Shown here in pieces: positions 1-9,074 of a DNA stretch of 64,000 nucleotides. Origin of the DNA: Antrihabitans stalactiti (GTDB lineage Bacteria; Actinomycetota; Actinomycetes; Mycobacteriales; Mycobacteriaceae); the NCBI RefSeq assembly GCF_012932915.1, contig NZ_VCQU01000003.1:62001-126000 (forward strand), in the 5' to 3' direction. The position numbers and the translations under genes were made by a program. Positions within the stretch are counted from its first letter, which is position 1; every line of letters starts with the position of its first letter. The notes beneath the pieces are model-generated. The model was not told the DNA's origin. It made no database searches and saw only the letters and a list, made by a program, of their open reading frames with translations.

Positions 1-134
1 AGGTCACCGGGGGCAGGAGCGGCGGCCGGGGTAGGAGCCGGAGCAGGCGCGGGATCGGCGTGCACCGTACCGCCGGCGATGCCCAGGGCGGCGATGGTCA
101 GCGCGCTCGTTGCAGCAAATTTGCTGATCTTCAT
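1..134 (-). CDS. Small secreted protein, N-terminal part (runs off left edge)
   Basis: The reading frame starts at ATG 134-132 on the minus strand and stays open to position 1, so only the first 44 codons are visible. The N-terminus MKISKFAATSALTIAALG is a classic Sec signal peptide, with two lysines and a hydrophobic core, and likely cleavage near the alanine of VHADPAP. The mature part begins with a proline/alanine-rich stretch (DPAPAPAPTPAAAPAPGD), common in secreted actinobacterial proteins with a flexible linker after the signal. An AAGGA lies about 11 bases before the start. The rest of the protein is outside the window, so its function cannot be named. Confidence 0.7.
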   Translation of the reverse strand, partial: MKISKFAATSALTIAALGIAGGTVHADPAPAPAPTPAAAPAPGD

Positions 135-234
135 GTCTTCGCGAATCCTTTGCTTTCGTGATCTGCTCCATCTCGAGAGGATGGAGACGTAAGGCACTGC
201 TGCAGATCATGTTTGATGCCTTCGACAGGAGCAT

Positions 235-658
235 CTAACGATCGTTGAACGACGTTCCGGCAACGGGTTGGTAGCGAGATGATTTACATTTGCTAACAGC
301 GACCAAACTCGGCCTGTGAGATTCGACCGTTTTTCGGCATTGAAATACCGCCTGACCAGGCGTTTAACCTTGGTATCAAATTGTTAACTTTTCGGTCTGC
401 TGTGGCACAGGTCACATGACGTTTGACAGGTTTTTCTAAGGGAAATAGGGCACAGGTCTGATGCGCTTGCGGTTTGAATCCGACTGCGCACCGCCCTGGA
501 GCCGTGCAGTTCGGCCGGTTTGCCGCTGTTCAATGCCCGTTTCGGTCGTTATGCACGAACCTGACCGAAATCTGACTGGTCCGCGAAAAGGATGCGGATC
601 GTTGCCAACTCTAAAATCACTGGAGCATTGCTGGATAGCCTGCCCTAAGGCGCGAGTA
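235..658. other. Intergenic region without a convincing gene
   Basis: About 420 bases between the start of the left-edge secreted protein and the end of the DUF5655 gene. It is more AT-rich than its surroundings between 240 and 440. Apart from the CRP-like palindrome at 401-416 I see no structured element. A plus-strand open frame from 461 exists but has a composition unlike a protein and runs antisense into the DUF5655 gene, so I did not call it. Confidence 0.5.
401..416. promoter_or_regulatory. CRP/GlxR-like palindrome
   Basis: TGTGGCACAGGTCACA matches the CRP-family consensus TGTGA-N6-TCACA at nine of ten conserved bases. It sits in the gene-free stretch upstream of the secreted protein starting at 134, about 267 bases from that start, and about 240 bases beyond the end of the DUF5655 gene. 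A cAMP-receptor-type regulator (GlxR, or Crp of mycobacteria) is the natural candidate. The distance from the nearest start codon is large, so a functional role is only a suggestion. Confidence 0.35.
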
Positions 659-1075
659 CTATTCCGGCGCTTCGAGGTAAGCCTCGGTGAGCCAGCCTTT
701 GATCGCGTCGTCGAAATCTTCCGGACCGGCCAGATTGAAGACCGTGTAATACCGGTGTCCGTGCGGCTGCGGCTTCCTGGTCATCAATCGATGCCGGACG
801 ATGTGTGTGAGCGAGAAGCCGAGCGTCTCCCACCGCTGCATCGGTAACAGATAAGCGAACGCCCCTGCTCGTTTGAAGTAGATGCCGACCGACAAGGGCT
901 CGACCACCACAGGTCCGAGCGATTCGATGAATTCGTTCACCGCTTCGAAGATCGGGCGCTCACGTTCCGGGCCGGTGGCGAAATACTCTTCCAACGTCAT
1001 TGCCGGCGCGCACTCGTGGGATTGACCGCGTCGAGCGAATCGGCGCCCGCATTGTGGGCAGTCCCATGCAGGCAT
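659..1075 (-). CDS. Zinc-ribbon DUF5655-type protein
   Basis: A 138-residue protein. The N-terminus has two CxxC/CxxxH-like elements (MPAWDCPQCGRRFARRGQSH followed by a Cys), resembling a small zinc ribbon. The rest (FEAVNEFIESLGPVVVEPLSVGIYF, read in pieces, with a conserved basic H-R-L segment) resembles the DUF5655 family, small proteins of unknown role often described as DNA- or metal-related. It starts three bases after the stop of the upstream thioesterase gene, so the two are very probably co-transcribed. No function can be assigned. Confidence 0.6.
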   Translation of the reverse strand: MPAWDCPQCGRRFARRGQSHECAPAMTLEEYFATGPERERPIFEAVNEFIESLGPVVVEPLSVGIYFKRAGAFAYLLPMQRWETLGFSLTHIVRHRLMTRKPQPHGHRYYTVFNLAGPEDFDDAIKGWLTEAYLEAPE

Positions 1076-1078
1076 CGC

Positions 1079-1519
1079 TTAACGCACATCCCCGAGCGCT
1101 GCGCGAAACTCTGCAGGGGGCTCGCGCTTGCCCGAACCGTCGGTGGCAATAACGACATAGACGGTGTGACCGACCAGCACCGGAGGTGCACCGACACGAT
1201 TCGACACCCGAAACTCCATGGTGAACGAGGTGCGACCCAGTTTGATCAGCTCCACCTCGACAGCAACGTCATCGCCCCAGCGCAGTGAACCCGACCAGTC
1301 CAACTCGGTGTGTACCAACTGCACATCGACGCCCGCCGCGATCATGTCGTCGAACGACATGCCATTGCGCGTGAGGAACGCACCGAACGCCTCGTCCATA
1401 TACGCGAGGTACCACATGTTGAATACGACGCCCTGCTGGTCGACCTCGAGATAGCGCACAGGCACGGTGTAGGTGAAGGCGTCGGTCACAGGTCCCATCA
1501 TGCGCCGTGGGTACGACAC
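1079..1519 (-). CDS. Acyl-CoA thioesterase, hot-dog fold (4HBT/YbgC type)
   Basis: A protein of up to 146 residues with the hot-dog thioesterase signature: VRYLEVDQQGVVFNMWYLAY contains the Asp and the Y/N-x-x-Y pattern of the 4-hydroxybenzoyl-CoA thioesterase family. It should hydrolyse an acyl-CoA in the cytosol; substrate unknown. The start is uncertain: the frame opens at GTG 1519, with ATG at 1501 and 1498 and GTG at 1489 as alternatives; the last lies closest to the conserved core. It is divergent from rraA (about 20 bases between starts) and followed closely by the DUF5655 gene. Confidence 0.75.
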   Translation of the reverse strand: MSYPRRMMGPVTDAFTYTVPVRYLEVDQQGVVFNMWYLAYMDEAFGAFLTRNGMSFDDMIAAGVDVQLVHTELDWSGSLRWGDDVAVEVELIKLGRTSFTMEFRVSNRVGAPPVLVGHTVYVVIATDGSGKREPPAEFRAALGDVR

Positions 1520-1538
1520 GGCTGATTAACTGTCCTCC

Positions 1539-2018
1539 ATGAGCGACGACGTAGCCACCGCCGACCTTGCCGACGAGATCGGCCCCGAGATCCGCAGTTG
1601 CGACACGCAGTTCACCCAATACGGTGGGCGCGCGGTGTTCGCGGGCCCGATCACGACCATCCGGTGCTTCCAAGACAACTTGCTCGTCAAGCAGACCCTG
1701 AACGAGCCGGGCAACGGTGGCGTCCTCGTCGTCGATGGTGATGCGAGCGTCCACACCGCACTGGTCGGCGACATCATTGCTGGTCGCGGGGTCGACAACG
1801 GGTGGGCAGGCGTGATCGTCAATGGCGCGGTGCGTGACTCGGCGATCCTGCGGACACTCGACATCGGCGTGAAAGCACTCGGCACGAATCCCCGCAAGAG
1901 CACCCAGACCGGCTCCGGCGAACTCAACGTCCCCGTCGAATTCGGCGGTGTGACGTTCAACCCCGGCGAGACCGTCTACAGCGACGACGACGGCGTGGTC
2001 GTTCGCGCCGACGCTTAG
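1539..2018 (+). CDS. rraA: RraA family protein (RNase E inhibitor-like / HMG aldolase-like)
   Basis: A 159-residue protein with the RraA fold signature: an N-terminal [20 protein letters not shown], a central [14 protein letters not shown] loop and a C-terminal D-D-D-G-V-V-V. The size fits the short RraA form exactly. Members either bind RNase E and reduce RNA turnover, or act as 4-hydroxy-4-methyl-2-oxoglutarate aldolase/oxaloacetate decarboxylase; the G-x-x-R-D element needed for metal and substrate binding in the aldolases is present, so an enzymatic role is open. Its stop (TTAG, 2015-2018) overlaps the stop of the convergent S4 gene by four bases. Confidence 0.85.
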   Translation: MSDDVATADLADEIGPEIRSCDTQFTQYGGRAVFAGPITTIRCFQDNLLVKQTLNEPGNGGVLVVDGDASVHTALVGDIIAGRGVDNGWAGVIVNGAVRDSAILRTLDIGVKALGTNPRKSTQTGSGELNVPVEFGGVTFNPGETVYSDDDGVVVRADA

Positions 2019-2251
2019 GACTCGGACGCCACGCGAACGGATTGTCCGGCGACCGTCACCAGGTCGCCCGCTCGAAGCTGTCTGCCACGCCGTATTTCGA
2101 CCTCGCCGTTCACATCGACCTGTCCATCAGCGATAACGATCTTGGCTTCCGCACCGCTGTCGATCAGGTTGGCCAGCTTCAGGAATTGACCGAGTCGAAT
2201 CGACTCGTCACGAATGGTCACTTCTGGGACGGATCGATCACGACGCGGCAT
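2015..2251 (-). CDS. Small S4-domain RNA-binding protein
   Basis: A 78-residue protein that is almost entirely one S4 domain: [12 protein letters not shown] followed by [19 protein letters not shown] and a basic [10 protein letters not shown] turn. This is the YbcJ/YaaA-like single-domain S4 type thought to bind structured RNA, for example on ribosome subunits. I chose ATG 2251 over an upstream alternative at 2272, because the conserved part begins shortly after it. It converges on rraA with overlapping stop codons. Confidence 0.75.
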   Translation of the reverse strand: MPRRDRSVPEVTIRDESIRLGQFLKLANLIDSGAEAKIVIADGQVDVNGEVEIRRGRQLRAGDLVTVAGQSVRVASES

Positions 2252-2322
2252 GGTGGCAATCTTGCAGGGCACACCGGACTACGGTCTACTCGAAAGTGCC
2301 GGGGATTAAGGAGAACTACGCT

Positions 2323-5300
2323 GTGACCAGCAAGTTGGACGAACGCGCGGTCGACGAGCAGCATCGGAGCACGGCGCGCCCATGGGGGCGGCGCCTATTG
2401 TCCGAAGTGCCCCACCTCGCTGGGCTGATCGTCGGCATCTTCACCGTGTTGTCCTTCTTCTGGAGTATTTCTCCACATTTGCGACGGCTCACGCGAATCC
2501 CGCGCGAATACATCGACAACTACTACTTCAGTGCGCCCGACACCAGCCTCGCCTGGACTCTCGTCGTCGGGCTGCTGGCAGGCGCACTCGCAAGCCGCAA
2601 GCGGATCGCGTGGTGGCTGCTCACCGTGTATTTGGCACTCTTCACGATCACGAATGCCACCGAAGTTGCGATGAACCGCAACATGAACGCGGCCCTCGCG
2701 ATCGTTCTCCACCTTCTCGCAATCGGGCTGCTGATCGCCTCGCGCTCGGAGTTCTACACGAAGGTCCGGCCTGGTGCTGTATGGAAGGCCTTGGGGGTGC
2801 TGATCGCCGGACTGGCGGTCGGATCGCTGCTCGGGTGGGGTCTGGTGCAGCTGTTCCACGGCACCCTCCAGGGGGTCGAACGACCGCTGTGGGCGCTCAA
2901 TCGCGTCACAGCCCTGGTCCTCGTCGACAACGAACAATTCGACGGGCATACGTATGGCTTCGTCAATTTCGTCCTCGGCCTGTTCGGCGCAATCGCGCTG
3001 CTCGCAGCGGTGATCGTCTTGTTCCGTTCGCAGCGCGCCGATAACGCTCTGACCGGAACGGACGAGTCGGCGATCCGGGGGCTCTTGGAAGGCTCCGACG
3101 TCGAGGACTCGCTCGGCTACTTCGCGACCCGACGCGACAAGGCCGTCGTCTTCGCCGCCAACGGCAAAGCAGCGGTGACCTATCGCGTCGAACTCGGCGT
3201 GTGCCTGGCCAGCGGCGACCCGATCGGCATGAAGGAGTCGTGGCCGCACGCCATCGACGCGTGGCTGGAGATGAGCGAGCAATACGGCTGGGCGCCTGCT
3301 GTGATGGGCGCGAGCGAACTCGGCGCCACCGCGTACAAACGTGGCGGCCTGTCGGTTCTGCAGCTCGGCGACGAGGCAATCCTTCACACCCGGTCGTTCT
3401 CGCTGAACGGCAGTGAGATGAAGCCGGTCCGTCAGGCGGTGAACCGGCTGCGCAAGCAGGGGTTCGACGTCCGCATTCGCCGACATCGGGACATCGCCCC
3501 CGACGAGATGGCGACGGTCATCGAACGCGCGGACGCTTGGCGAGGAAGTGAAACCGAACGAGGCTTCTCGATGGCCCTCGACCGGCTCGGCGACAGCCTG
3601 GACGGCGATTGCCTCCTGGTCGAATGCATCGATGCCGACAAACGCGTGCTCGGCATGATCTCGCTCGTGCCATGGGGGCGCGCAGGCGTCTCGCTGGATC
3701 TCATGCGTCGCGACCCCAAGGGTCCGAACGGTGTGATGGAACTGATGATCTCGGACCTCGCGCTGAACTCCGATCGCTACGGCGTCACGAAGGTATCGCT
3801 GAACTTCGCCGTGTTCCGGTCAGCATTCGAGGAGGGCGCGCGTATCGGCGCCGGACCGATCCTGCGCGTATGGCGCAGCGTCCTGCTGTTCTTTTCCCGC
3901 TGGTGGCAGCTGGAGGCGTTGTACCGCTCGAACGTGAAGTACCAGCCGGAGTGGGCGCCGAGATACCTGTGCTTCGAAGACAACCGTGCAATTCCGCGCG
4001 TCGCCATCGCGTCGGCGTTGGCCGAGGGATTCATCCCGCGGTTCGGCCGCGATTCGGGGCCGAAACATACGGGCACACACGAATCGGTACCGACCGCCCT
4101 CGCGGAGGGCGGTGCGTTGCACTCCGACGGCAGTGCTCCGGACACGACGGACTGCGAGCCGGCAAAAGCAATCGGGCCGCGCCGCCCCGACCAGGTCCGG
4201 GTGCGGATGGCCAAGCTCGACCGGCTCACCGCCGCAGGCATCGACGCCTACCCGGTCGCATATCCCCCGACGCACTCCATCGACGCCGCTCGGAAATCGC
4301 CCATCGGCACGACCGTCCGCCTCGCCGGCCGGTTGTTGCGAATCCGCGACTACGGCGGCGTGGCCTTCGCCGTACTGCGCGACTGGTCGGGTGACATTCA
4401 GCTGCTCATCGACCGCGCGCGAGTCGGCCCCGACAAGACCGCGGAATTCGCATCGTATTTCGATCTCGGCGACCTGATCGAAGTCAGCGGCACGATCGGG
4501 ACCAGCCGCAAGGGCGAGCTTTCGCTGCTCGCATCCGACTGGCGGATGACCGGCAAGTGCTTGCACCCGCTGCCCGACAAATGGAAAGGCTTGTCCGACC
4601 CCGAGGCTCGGGTGCGCCAGCGCTACGTCGACATGGCGATCAGTCAGGAGACGCGGGAGATCACGGTCGCCCGAAGCGCGGTCGTTCGGTCGCTGCGGGG
4701 CACGTTGAACGACTGGGGTTACCTCGAAGTCGAGACACCGATCCTCCAACAGGTCCACGGCGGTGCGAACGCGACACCGTTCACCACGCACATCAATGCC
4801 TACGACCTGGACCTCTACCTCCGGATCGCGCCCGAGCTCTACTTGAAGCGGCTCTGCGTCGGCGGCATGGAGAAGGTGTTCGAACTTGGCCGGACCTTCC
4901 GCAACGAAGGGGTCGACTTCAGCCACAACCCAGAATTCACCATCCTCGAGGCGTACGAAGCGCACAGTGACTACGACCGGATGCTCGTCAAGTGCCGCAC
5001 CCTGATTCAGAACGCGGCCATCGCGGCGCACGGTGAAGCGATCGCTCTGCGACCGGGTCCGGACGGCAAGCTCGTACCGGTCGACATTTCCGGAGAGTGG
5101 GCGGTCAAGACGTTGCACGGCGCGGTCTCCGAGGCGCTGGGCGAAGAGATCACGCCCGACACCGAGGTCCATACGTTGCGTCGGCTCTGCGACAAGGCGG
5201 GCGTGCCTTTCCAAACTGCATGGGACGCCGGGCAAGTGGCGCTCGAGATGTACGAGCATCTCGTCGAGGACCGCACCGAGGCACCGACGTTCTACAAGGA

Positions 5301-5640
5301 CTTCCCTACCTCGGTCTCGCCGCTGACGCGATCACATCGAACGATCGCGGGGGTCACCGAACGCTGGGACCTCGTCGCCTGGGGCGTCGAGTTGGGCACC
5401 GCCTACAGCGAACTCACCGACCCGGTCGAGCAGCGGCGACGCCTCACCGAGCAGTCCATGCTCGCCGCGGGCGGCGATCCGGAGGCGATGGAATTGGACG
5501 AGGACTTCCTGCAGGCCCTCGAACACGCAATGCCCCCCACCGGCGGCCTCGGCATGGGCGTCGACCGCGTGGTCATGCTCATCACCGGCCGCAGCATTCG
5601 CGAAACCCTCCCCTTCCCCTTGGCCAAACCTCGCCAGTAG
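2323..5640 (+). CDS. lysX: LysX: lysyl-phosphatidylglycerol synthase fused to lysyl-tRNA synthetase
   Basis: A bifunctional protein of about 1105 residues that makes Lys-tRNA and transfers the lysine to membrane phosphatidylglycerol, lowering surface charge and raising resistance to cationic peptides. Residues 1 to about 230 hold several membrane segments. About 240-560 is the DUF2156/MprF-type transferase domain. From about 620 a lysyl-tRNA synthetase follows: OB-fold near 660-740, class II motif 2 near 860 ([20 protein letters not shown]) and motif 3 near 1080 ([15 protein letters not shown]). The length is slightly below mycobacterial LysX (1172). Start GTG 2323 is chosen because AAGGAG lies nine bases upstream. 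A perfect inverted repeat follows the stop at once. Confidence 0.93.
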   Translation: MTSKLDERAVDEQHRSTARPWGRRLLSEVPHLAGLIVGIFTVLSFFWSISPHLRRLTRIPREYIDNYYFSAPDTSLAWTLVVGLLAGALASRKRIAWWLLTVYLALFTITNATEVAMNRNMNAALAIVLHLLAIGLLIASRSEFYTKVRPGAVWKALGVLIAGLAVGSLLGWGLVQLFHGTLQGVERPLWALNRVTALVLVDNEQFDGHTYGFVNFVLGLFGAIALLAAVIVLFRSQRADNALTGTDESAIRGLLEGSDVEDSLGYFATRRDKAVVFAANGKAAVTYRVELGVCLASGDPIGMKESWPHAIDAWLEMSEQYGWAPAVMGASELGATAYKRGGLSVLQLGDEAILHTRSFSLNGSEMKPVRQAVNRLRKQGFDVRIRRHRDIAPDEMATVIERADAWRGSETERGFSMALDRLGDSLDGDCLLVECIDADKRVLGMISLVPWGRAGVSLDLMRRDPKGPNGVMELMISDLALNSDRYGVTKVSLNFAVFRSAFEEGARIGAGPILRVWRSVLLFFSRWWQLEALYRSNVKYQPEWAPRYLCFEDNRAIPRVAIASALAEGFIPRFGRDSGPKHTGTHESVPTALAEGGALHSDGSAPDTTDCEPAKAIGPRRPDQVRVRMAKLDRLTAAGIDAYPVAYPPTHSIDAARKSPIGTTVRLAGRLLRIRDYGGVAFAVLRDWSGDIQLLIDRARVGPDKTAEFASYFDLGDLIEVSGTIGTSRKGELSLLASDWRMTGKCLHPLPDKWKGLSDPEARVRQRYVDMAISQETREITVARSAVVRSLRGTLNDWGYLEVETPILQQVHGGANATPFTTHINAYDLDLYLRIAPELYLKRLCVGGMEKVFELGRTFRNEGVDFSHNPEFTILEAYEAHSDYDRMLVKCRTLIQNAAIAAHGEAIALRPGPDGKLVPVDISGEWAVKTLHGAVSEALGEEITPDTEVHTLRRLCDKAGVPFQTAWDAGQVALEMYEHLVEDRTEAPTFYKDFPTSVSPLTRSHRTIAGVTERWDLVAWGVELGTAYSELTDPVEQRRRLTEQSMLAAGGDPEAMELDEDFLQALEHAMPPTGGLGMGVDRVVMLITGRSIRETLPFPLAKPRQ

Positions 5641-5692
5641 CCCCTCGTGAGTCTTTTTGGAGTCCAGGGACTCCAAAAAGACTCACGAGGGG
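5641..5692. terminator. Perfect 25-bp inverted repeat after lysX
   Basis: Bases 5641-5665 and 5668-5692 are exact reverse complements, separated by only AG. The arms contain a TTTTT/AAAAA run in the middle rather than a poly-U tail at the end. It begins one base after the lysX stop codon and ends about 20 bases before the start of the histidine phosphatase. It should form a very stable hairpin in RNA of either strand and is most simply a bidirectional transcription terminator or 3'-end stabiliser. Its perfect symmetry also fits a dispersed palindromic repeat. Confidence 0.8.
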
Positions 5693-5712
5693 TGGGTGGC
5701 AGAGTAGGGCGA

Positions 5713-6327
5713 GTGCAGCTCCTGATGGTTCGTCATGCCTTGCCGTTGCGGATCGACCATGCGGCCGAGGGAGCGGATCCCGGACTGGCCGAGCTGGGCA
5801 TCGAACAGGCAGGACGGGTGCCCGATGCACTCGCGCGCCACCGGATTGTGCGGGTCGTCGCAAGTCCGCAGGCTCGCGCCAAGCAGACGGCAGCTCCGAC
5901 CGCGGCAAAGCTCGGTCTCGATGTCGAGATCGAAGACGGTATCGCCGAATACGACCACGGACTGAGCACCTACATCCCCATCGAGGATGCGAAGACCGAG
6001 TTCCGCGCGATCTACGACCGGATCAAGAGCGGCCACCTGCCCGAGCAGATCGACGGACCGGCTTTCATCGGTCGAGTCATCGAGTCGGTCGGCGCATTGG
6101 CCGCTTCGGTCGACCATGACGACACGATCGTCGCCTTCACCCACGGCGGGGTGATCAACTCGTACTTGCAGAACGTGCTGGGCAGCGAGAAGACGCTCGC
6201 CTTCCCGATCGACTATTGCTCGGTCACGCGAATCCTGTTCTCCCGCAACGGTAAGCGCACGGTCGCGAGCGTCAACGAGACCGAGCACGTGTGGGACCTG
6301 CTGCCCCGCAACCGCAACCGCGACTAG
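5713..6327 (+). CDS. Histidine phosphatase (phosphoglycerate mutase-like) family protein
   Basis: A 204-residue protein with the histidine phosphatase hallmarks: LLMVRHALPLR at the N-terminus (the RH motif holding the phospho-accepting His), a SPQARAKQTA second arginine region, and FTHGGVINS carrying the second catalytic His near residue 140. It is a soluble phosphatase of unknown substrate. I use GTG 5713 (VQLLMVRH), because longer frames would have to be read through the lysX hairpin. Its stop shares the bases CTAG (6324-6327) with the stop of the convergent DUF2252 gene. Confidence 0.8.
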   Translation: MQLLMVRHALPLRIDHAAEGADPGLAELGIEQAGRVPDALARHRIVRVVASPQARAKQTAAPTAAKLGLDVEIEDGIAEYDHGLSTYIPIEDAKTEFRAIYDRIKSGHLPEQIDGPAFIGRVIESVGALAASVDHDDTIVAFTHGGVINSYLQNVLGSEKTLAFPIDYCSVTRILFSRNGKRTVASVNETEHVWDLLPRNRNRD

Positions 6328-7673
6328 AGACCCGGGATTCGGCCGTTTCGGAAGAGGTCGACGAAGATCTGGTGGTCCTGCCGGGCGCGGGCACCGTAGT
6401 CGTGCGCGAACTCGACCAGCATCTTCGCGAAGCCGTCTTCATCGGTCGCGATCGCCTTGTCGATCGCGTGCTCGGTAGAGAACGGCACCAGGCTCTGACC
6501 GCTCGATGATGCGTCCGCGGCTGCGTGCGCCGTCGCGGTAGCGCGACCGAGGCAGTCGATGACGGCCGTCAAGTCGTCGGGTTCGTTCACGTCGGTCCAG
6601 TCGAGATCGTTTGCGTATGGCGACACCTCGGCGATCAGCTGACCCTGACCACGAAGGACCGCGTAACCCAGCCACGGATCGGCGTGTGACTGCAACGCGC
6701 GCTGCGAGATCACCGTTCGATGACCTTCGTGCTCGAAGTAGTTGCGGATCTCGGGGTCGGTGATGTGTTTGCACACGGCCGGCGTCTGACCCTGCTTCAT
6801 GTAGATGATGACGTCGTTTTCGAGCGCGTCCGTATAGCCCTCGAGCAGCAGGTTGTACGACGGCAAGCCTGCGCTCCCGATCCCGATCCCGCGCCGGCCG
6901 ACCACATCTTTGACGCGCAGCGCGCCCGGTGTTGCGCGAGTGGTGGACGGCAGCGTGTTGAGGTAATCCTCGAAGCTGGCGAGAACGTCCGCCTTCGTGG
7001 ACTCGTCGAGCGGAATCACCCCACCACCGCTGCGGAAGTGCCGGTCGTAGGAATCGATGGCCGTTTGGCTGTCCAGCAGCTCTACCCGCGTCAACAGTCG
7101 GGCTTGGTGCAGGGTGTCCAGAATCGGTCCGGTGGCGGTGTCGAGAGTGAATTCGGCCCCGCGGCCCTCGTGGGCGAGGTCACGGATCTGGCTGCGATAG
7201 GCCTTCGCAAAGGCCGTGACGAGATCGCTGATCGTCGCGTCCGACAACGCCTTCGCGTATCCGATGAGCGCGACGCTGGCTGCGAGGCGCTGAACGTCCC
7301 AGGTGAACGCTCCTACATACGCCTCGTCGAAGTCGTTGACGTTGAAGACAAGTCGGCCTTCGGAGTTCATGTACGTGCCGAAGTTTTCGGCGTGCAGGTC
7401 GCCGTGAATCCACACCCGGCTCGTCTGCTCGTTCAGGTAGCCGGCGCCGTAGGAGTCGTAGGGCGTTGTGGTGAGGTCTGCGTAGAACAGTCCCGCGGTG
7501 CCTCGATAGAACGCGAACGGTGAGGCCGCCATCTTGCGGAATTTGACGCGAAACGCGGCAGCGTCATTCGCGAGCAGTTCGCCGAAGGCGTGGTCGAACA
7601 CTTCCAGAATCGTCTCTGCCCGTTCGGGTTCACGATCAGCGGCGACGATTGGCGCAGACATGGTGAAAATCAT
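6324..7673 (-). CDS. DUF2252 family protein (kinase-like fold, function unknown)
   Basis: About 449 residues. The segment VWIHGDLHAENFGTY followed by FNVNDFDEA is the best landmark of the DUF2252 family: HGDxHxxN and NDFD resemble the catalytic loop and metal-binding element of aminoglycoside-phosphotransferase-like kinases. Also seen are FYRGTAGLFYAD near the start and GRRGIGIGSAGLPSYNLLLEG in the middle. No substrate is known for the family. The start is ATG 7673 or ATG 7661 (MSAPIV); neither has a clear ribosome site. It is divergent from the alpha/beta hydrolase, with 35 bases between starts. Confidence 0.8.
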   Translation of the reverse strand: MIFTMSAPIVAADREPERAETILEVFDHAFGELLANDAAAFRVKFRKMAASPFAFYRGTAGLFYADLTTTPYDSYGAGYLNEQTSRVWIHGDLHAENFGTYMNSEGRLVFNVNDFDEAYVGAFTWDVQRLAASVALIGYAKALSDATISDLVTAFAKAYRSQIRDLAHEGRGAEFTLDTATGPILDTLHQARLLTRVELLDSQTAIDSYDRHFRSGGGVIPLDESTKADVLASFEDYLNTLPSTTRATPGALRVKDVVGRRGIGIGSAGLPSYNLLLEGYTDALENDVIIYMKQGQTPAVCKHITDPEIRNYFEHEGHRTVISQRALQSHADPWLGYAVLRGQGQLIAEVSPYANDLDWTDVNEPDDLTAVIDCLGRATATAHAAADASSSGQSLVPFSTEHAIDKAIATDEDGFAKMLVEFAHDYGARARQDHQIFVDLFRNGRIPGL

Positions 7674-7708
7674 GCCACTCGCGCCCAGTGTGGCAGGGTG
7701 GTTGACAA

Positions 7709-8581
7709 ATGTGCAGCGAGCAGATCGTCCAAAGCAACGGCGTCGAGTTGTGTCTAGAGACCTTCGGCGACCGCGTCGATCCCGCGATCCTGTTGATCGC
7801 GGGCGCGGGGAGCTGCCTGCTGTCATGGGACGAAGAGTTCTGCCGCCGACTCGCAGACGCTGGCCGCTTCGTCATCCGCTACGACAATAGGGATTCGGGC
7901 AGGTCGACGAGTTACGAAGTCGGCAGTCCGCCGTACTCGCTTAACGACGTCGTGAGCGACGCTGTCGGACTGCTCGACGCGCTCGCGATCGACCGTGCTC
8001 ACGCTGTCGGTGTCTCCGGCGGTGGCGCGGTGACACAGTTGCTCGCGCTCGATCACCCTGACCGAGTCGACACGATCACTCTCGCCTCGACGACGCCAGG
8101 CGGACCCGGCCACGAAGCTCTGGACCTGCCGCCCATGTCGAGCGCGCTGGCCGAAGCCTTCTCGGGCGAGGAACCCCAACAAGATTGGTCGGACCGGACC
8201 GGCGTGGTCGAGAGTCTCGTCGCCTTCGAGCGGCTGTTCGCCGCGCAGACAGTGGAATTCGACGCGGCCGCGTCAGCCGAGTTCTGGGGCCGGGTGTTCG
8301 ATCGGACTGTCGACATCGCCGCGCAGATGACCAACCCGTTCCTTATCGATGCCGGCGAGCCGTGGCGAGCGCGACTCGGTGACATCGCTACTCCCACTTT
8401 GGTCCTGCACGGCACCGAGGATCCGCTGTTTCCGTACGAGCACGGCCTTACGCTGGCCAAGGAAATCCCCCGCGCATCGTTCGTCGCGATGAAGCAGACA
8501 GGTCACGAGAATCCCCCGCGACGCGTGTGGGACGTCGTCGTTCCCGCGCTGCTCGAGCACACTTCTCGTCGTAGCTCGTAG
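7709..8581 (+). CDS. Alpha/beta hydrolase
   Basis: A 290-residue cytosolic alpha/beta hydrolase without a signal peptide. The nucleophile elbow is VGVSGGG (G-x-S-x-G, near residue 94), the acid is in VLHGTEDPLFPYEHG, and the catalytic His is probably in KQTGHENPP near the C-terminus. The oxyanion region LLIAGAGSCLLSWDEEF and a following YDNRDSGRS resemble the DUF-free hydrolases near aromatic-polyketide and dehalogenase-type esterases. The substrate cannot be inferred. It ends three bases before the convergent stop of the proline-rich membrane protein gene. Confidence 0.8.
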   Translation: MCSEQIVQSNGVELCLETFGDRVDPAILLIAGAGSCLLSWDEEFCRRLADAGRFVIRYDNRDSGRSTSYEVGSPPYSLNDVVSDAVGLLDALAIDRAHAVGVSGGGAVTQLLALDHPDRVDTITLASTTPGGPGHEALDLPPMSSALAEAFSGEEPQQDWSDRTGVVESLVAFERLFAAQTVEFDAAASAEFWGRVFDRTVDIAAQMTNPFLIDAGEPWRARLGDIATPTLVLHGTEDPLFPYEHGLTLAKEIPRASFVAMKQTGHENPPRRVWDVVVPALLEHTSRRSS

Positions 8582-8584
8582 ATC

Positions 8585-9061
8585 TCAGCGTGGTTGCTGC
8601 GGCCGCGGCGGCCATTCCCGATAGATCAAACCTGGTGCGGTCACGCCGTTCTCGTCGTGGAGGATCGGGGGCGTAGAGCTCCGCGCAGGCGGCGCGACGA
8701 CCGGCGGCTCCGTGAACGGATCGGGAATCGGCGGCGCCGAAGGCCCAGGCATCGGCAGCGGCGCAACCTCGGGTGCGAAACTCTGCTCGGCCGCTCGCGG
8801 TTCCGGCGCGAAGGACTGTTCCGGTGTTCGGGGTTCAGGTGCCCGAGGTTCAGGCGCCCGAGTGTCAGGGGCGTAGCGCTGCTCGGGGGCTTGGTGGCGC
8901 CCTCCGGTCGGCGGCACGTAGCCGCCCATCGCAGGCACGAACTCTTCGGTCACGTCCACGGTTTTCTTACGGAACACCAACGCGATGGCGAACCCGATCA
9001 ACAATCCGACGACGAATGCGATGAAGATCCAAATCCACATCTGCCCCAACAGGTAAGTCAT
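8585..9061 (-). CDS. Single-span membrane protein with proline-rich repeat tail (ArfB/C-like)
   Basis: A 158-residue protein with one N-terminal membrane helix (about 5-30, WIWIFIAFVVGLLIGFAIAL) and a cytoplasmic or periplasmic tail rich in Pro, Glu, Arg and Ala. The tail carries degenerate repeats of the form APEPR/TPEQSF between about 65 and 105. The start ATG 9061 follows AAAGGGGG with good spacing. It lies just downstream of the OmpA/ArfA-like gene on the same strand, the order of mycobacterial arfA followed by small membrane partners arfB/arfC, so I infer a partner role rather than seeing it in the sequence. Confidence 0.6.
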   Translation of the reverse strand: MTYLLGQMWIWIFIAFVVGLLIGFAIALVFRKKTVDVTEEFVPAMGGYVPPTGGRHQAPEQRYAPDTRAPEPRAPEPRTPEQSFAPEPRAAEQSFAPEVAPLPMPGPSAPPIPDPFTEPPVVAPPARSSTPPILHDENGVTAPGLIYREWPPRPQQPR

Positions 9062-9074
9062 GGCTGCCCCCTTT

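Noticed and set aside
461-847. Plus-strand open frame of 128 codons
   Set aside because: Composition and codon use are unlike a protein, and its 3' half is antisense to the DUF5655 gene. No ribosome site or family features.
3820-5259. Long minus-strand open frame (479 codons) inside lysX
   Set aside because: Exact antisense of well-conserved LysX domains; a shadow typical of high-GC DNA.
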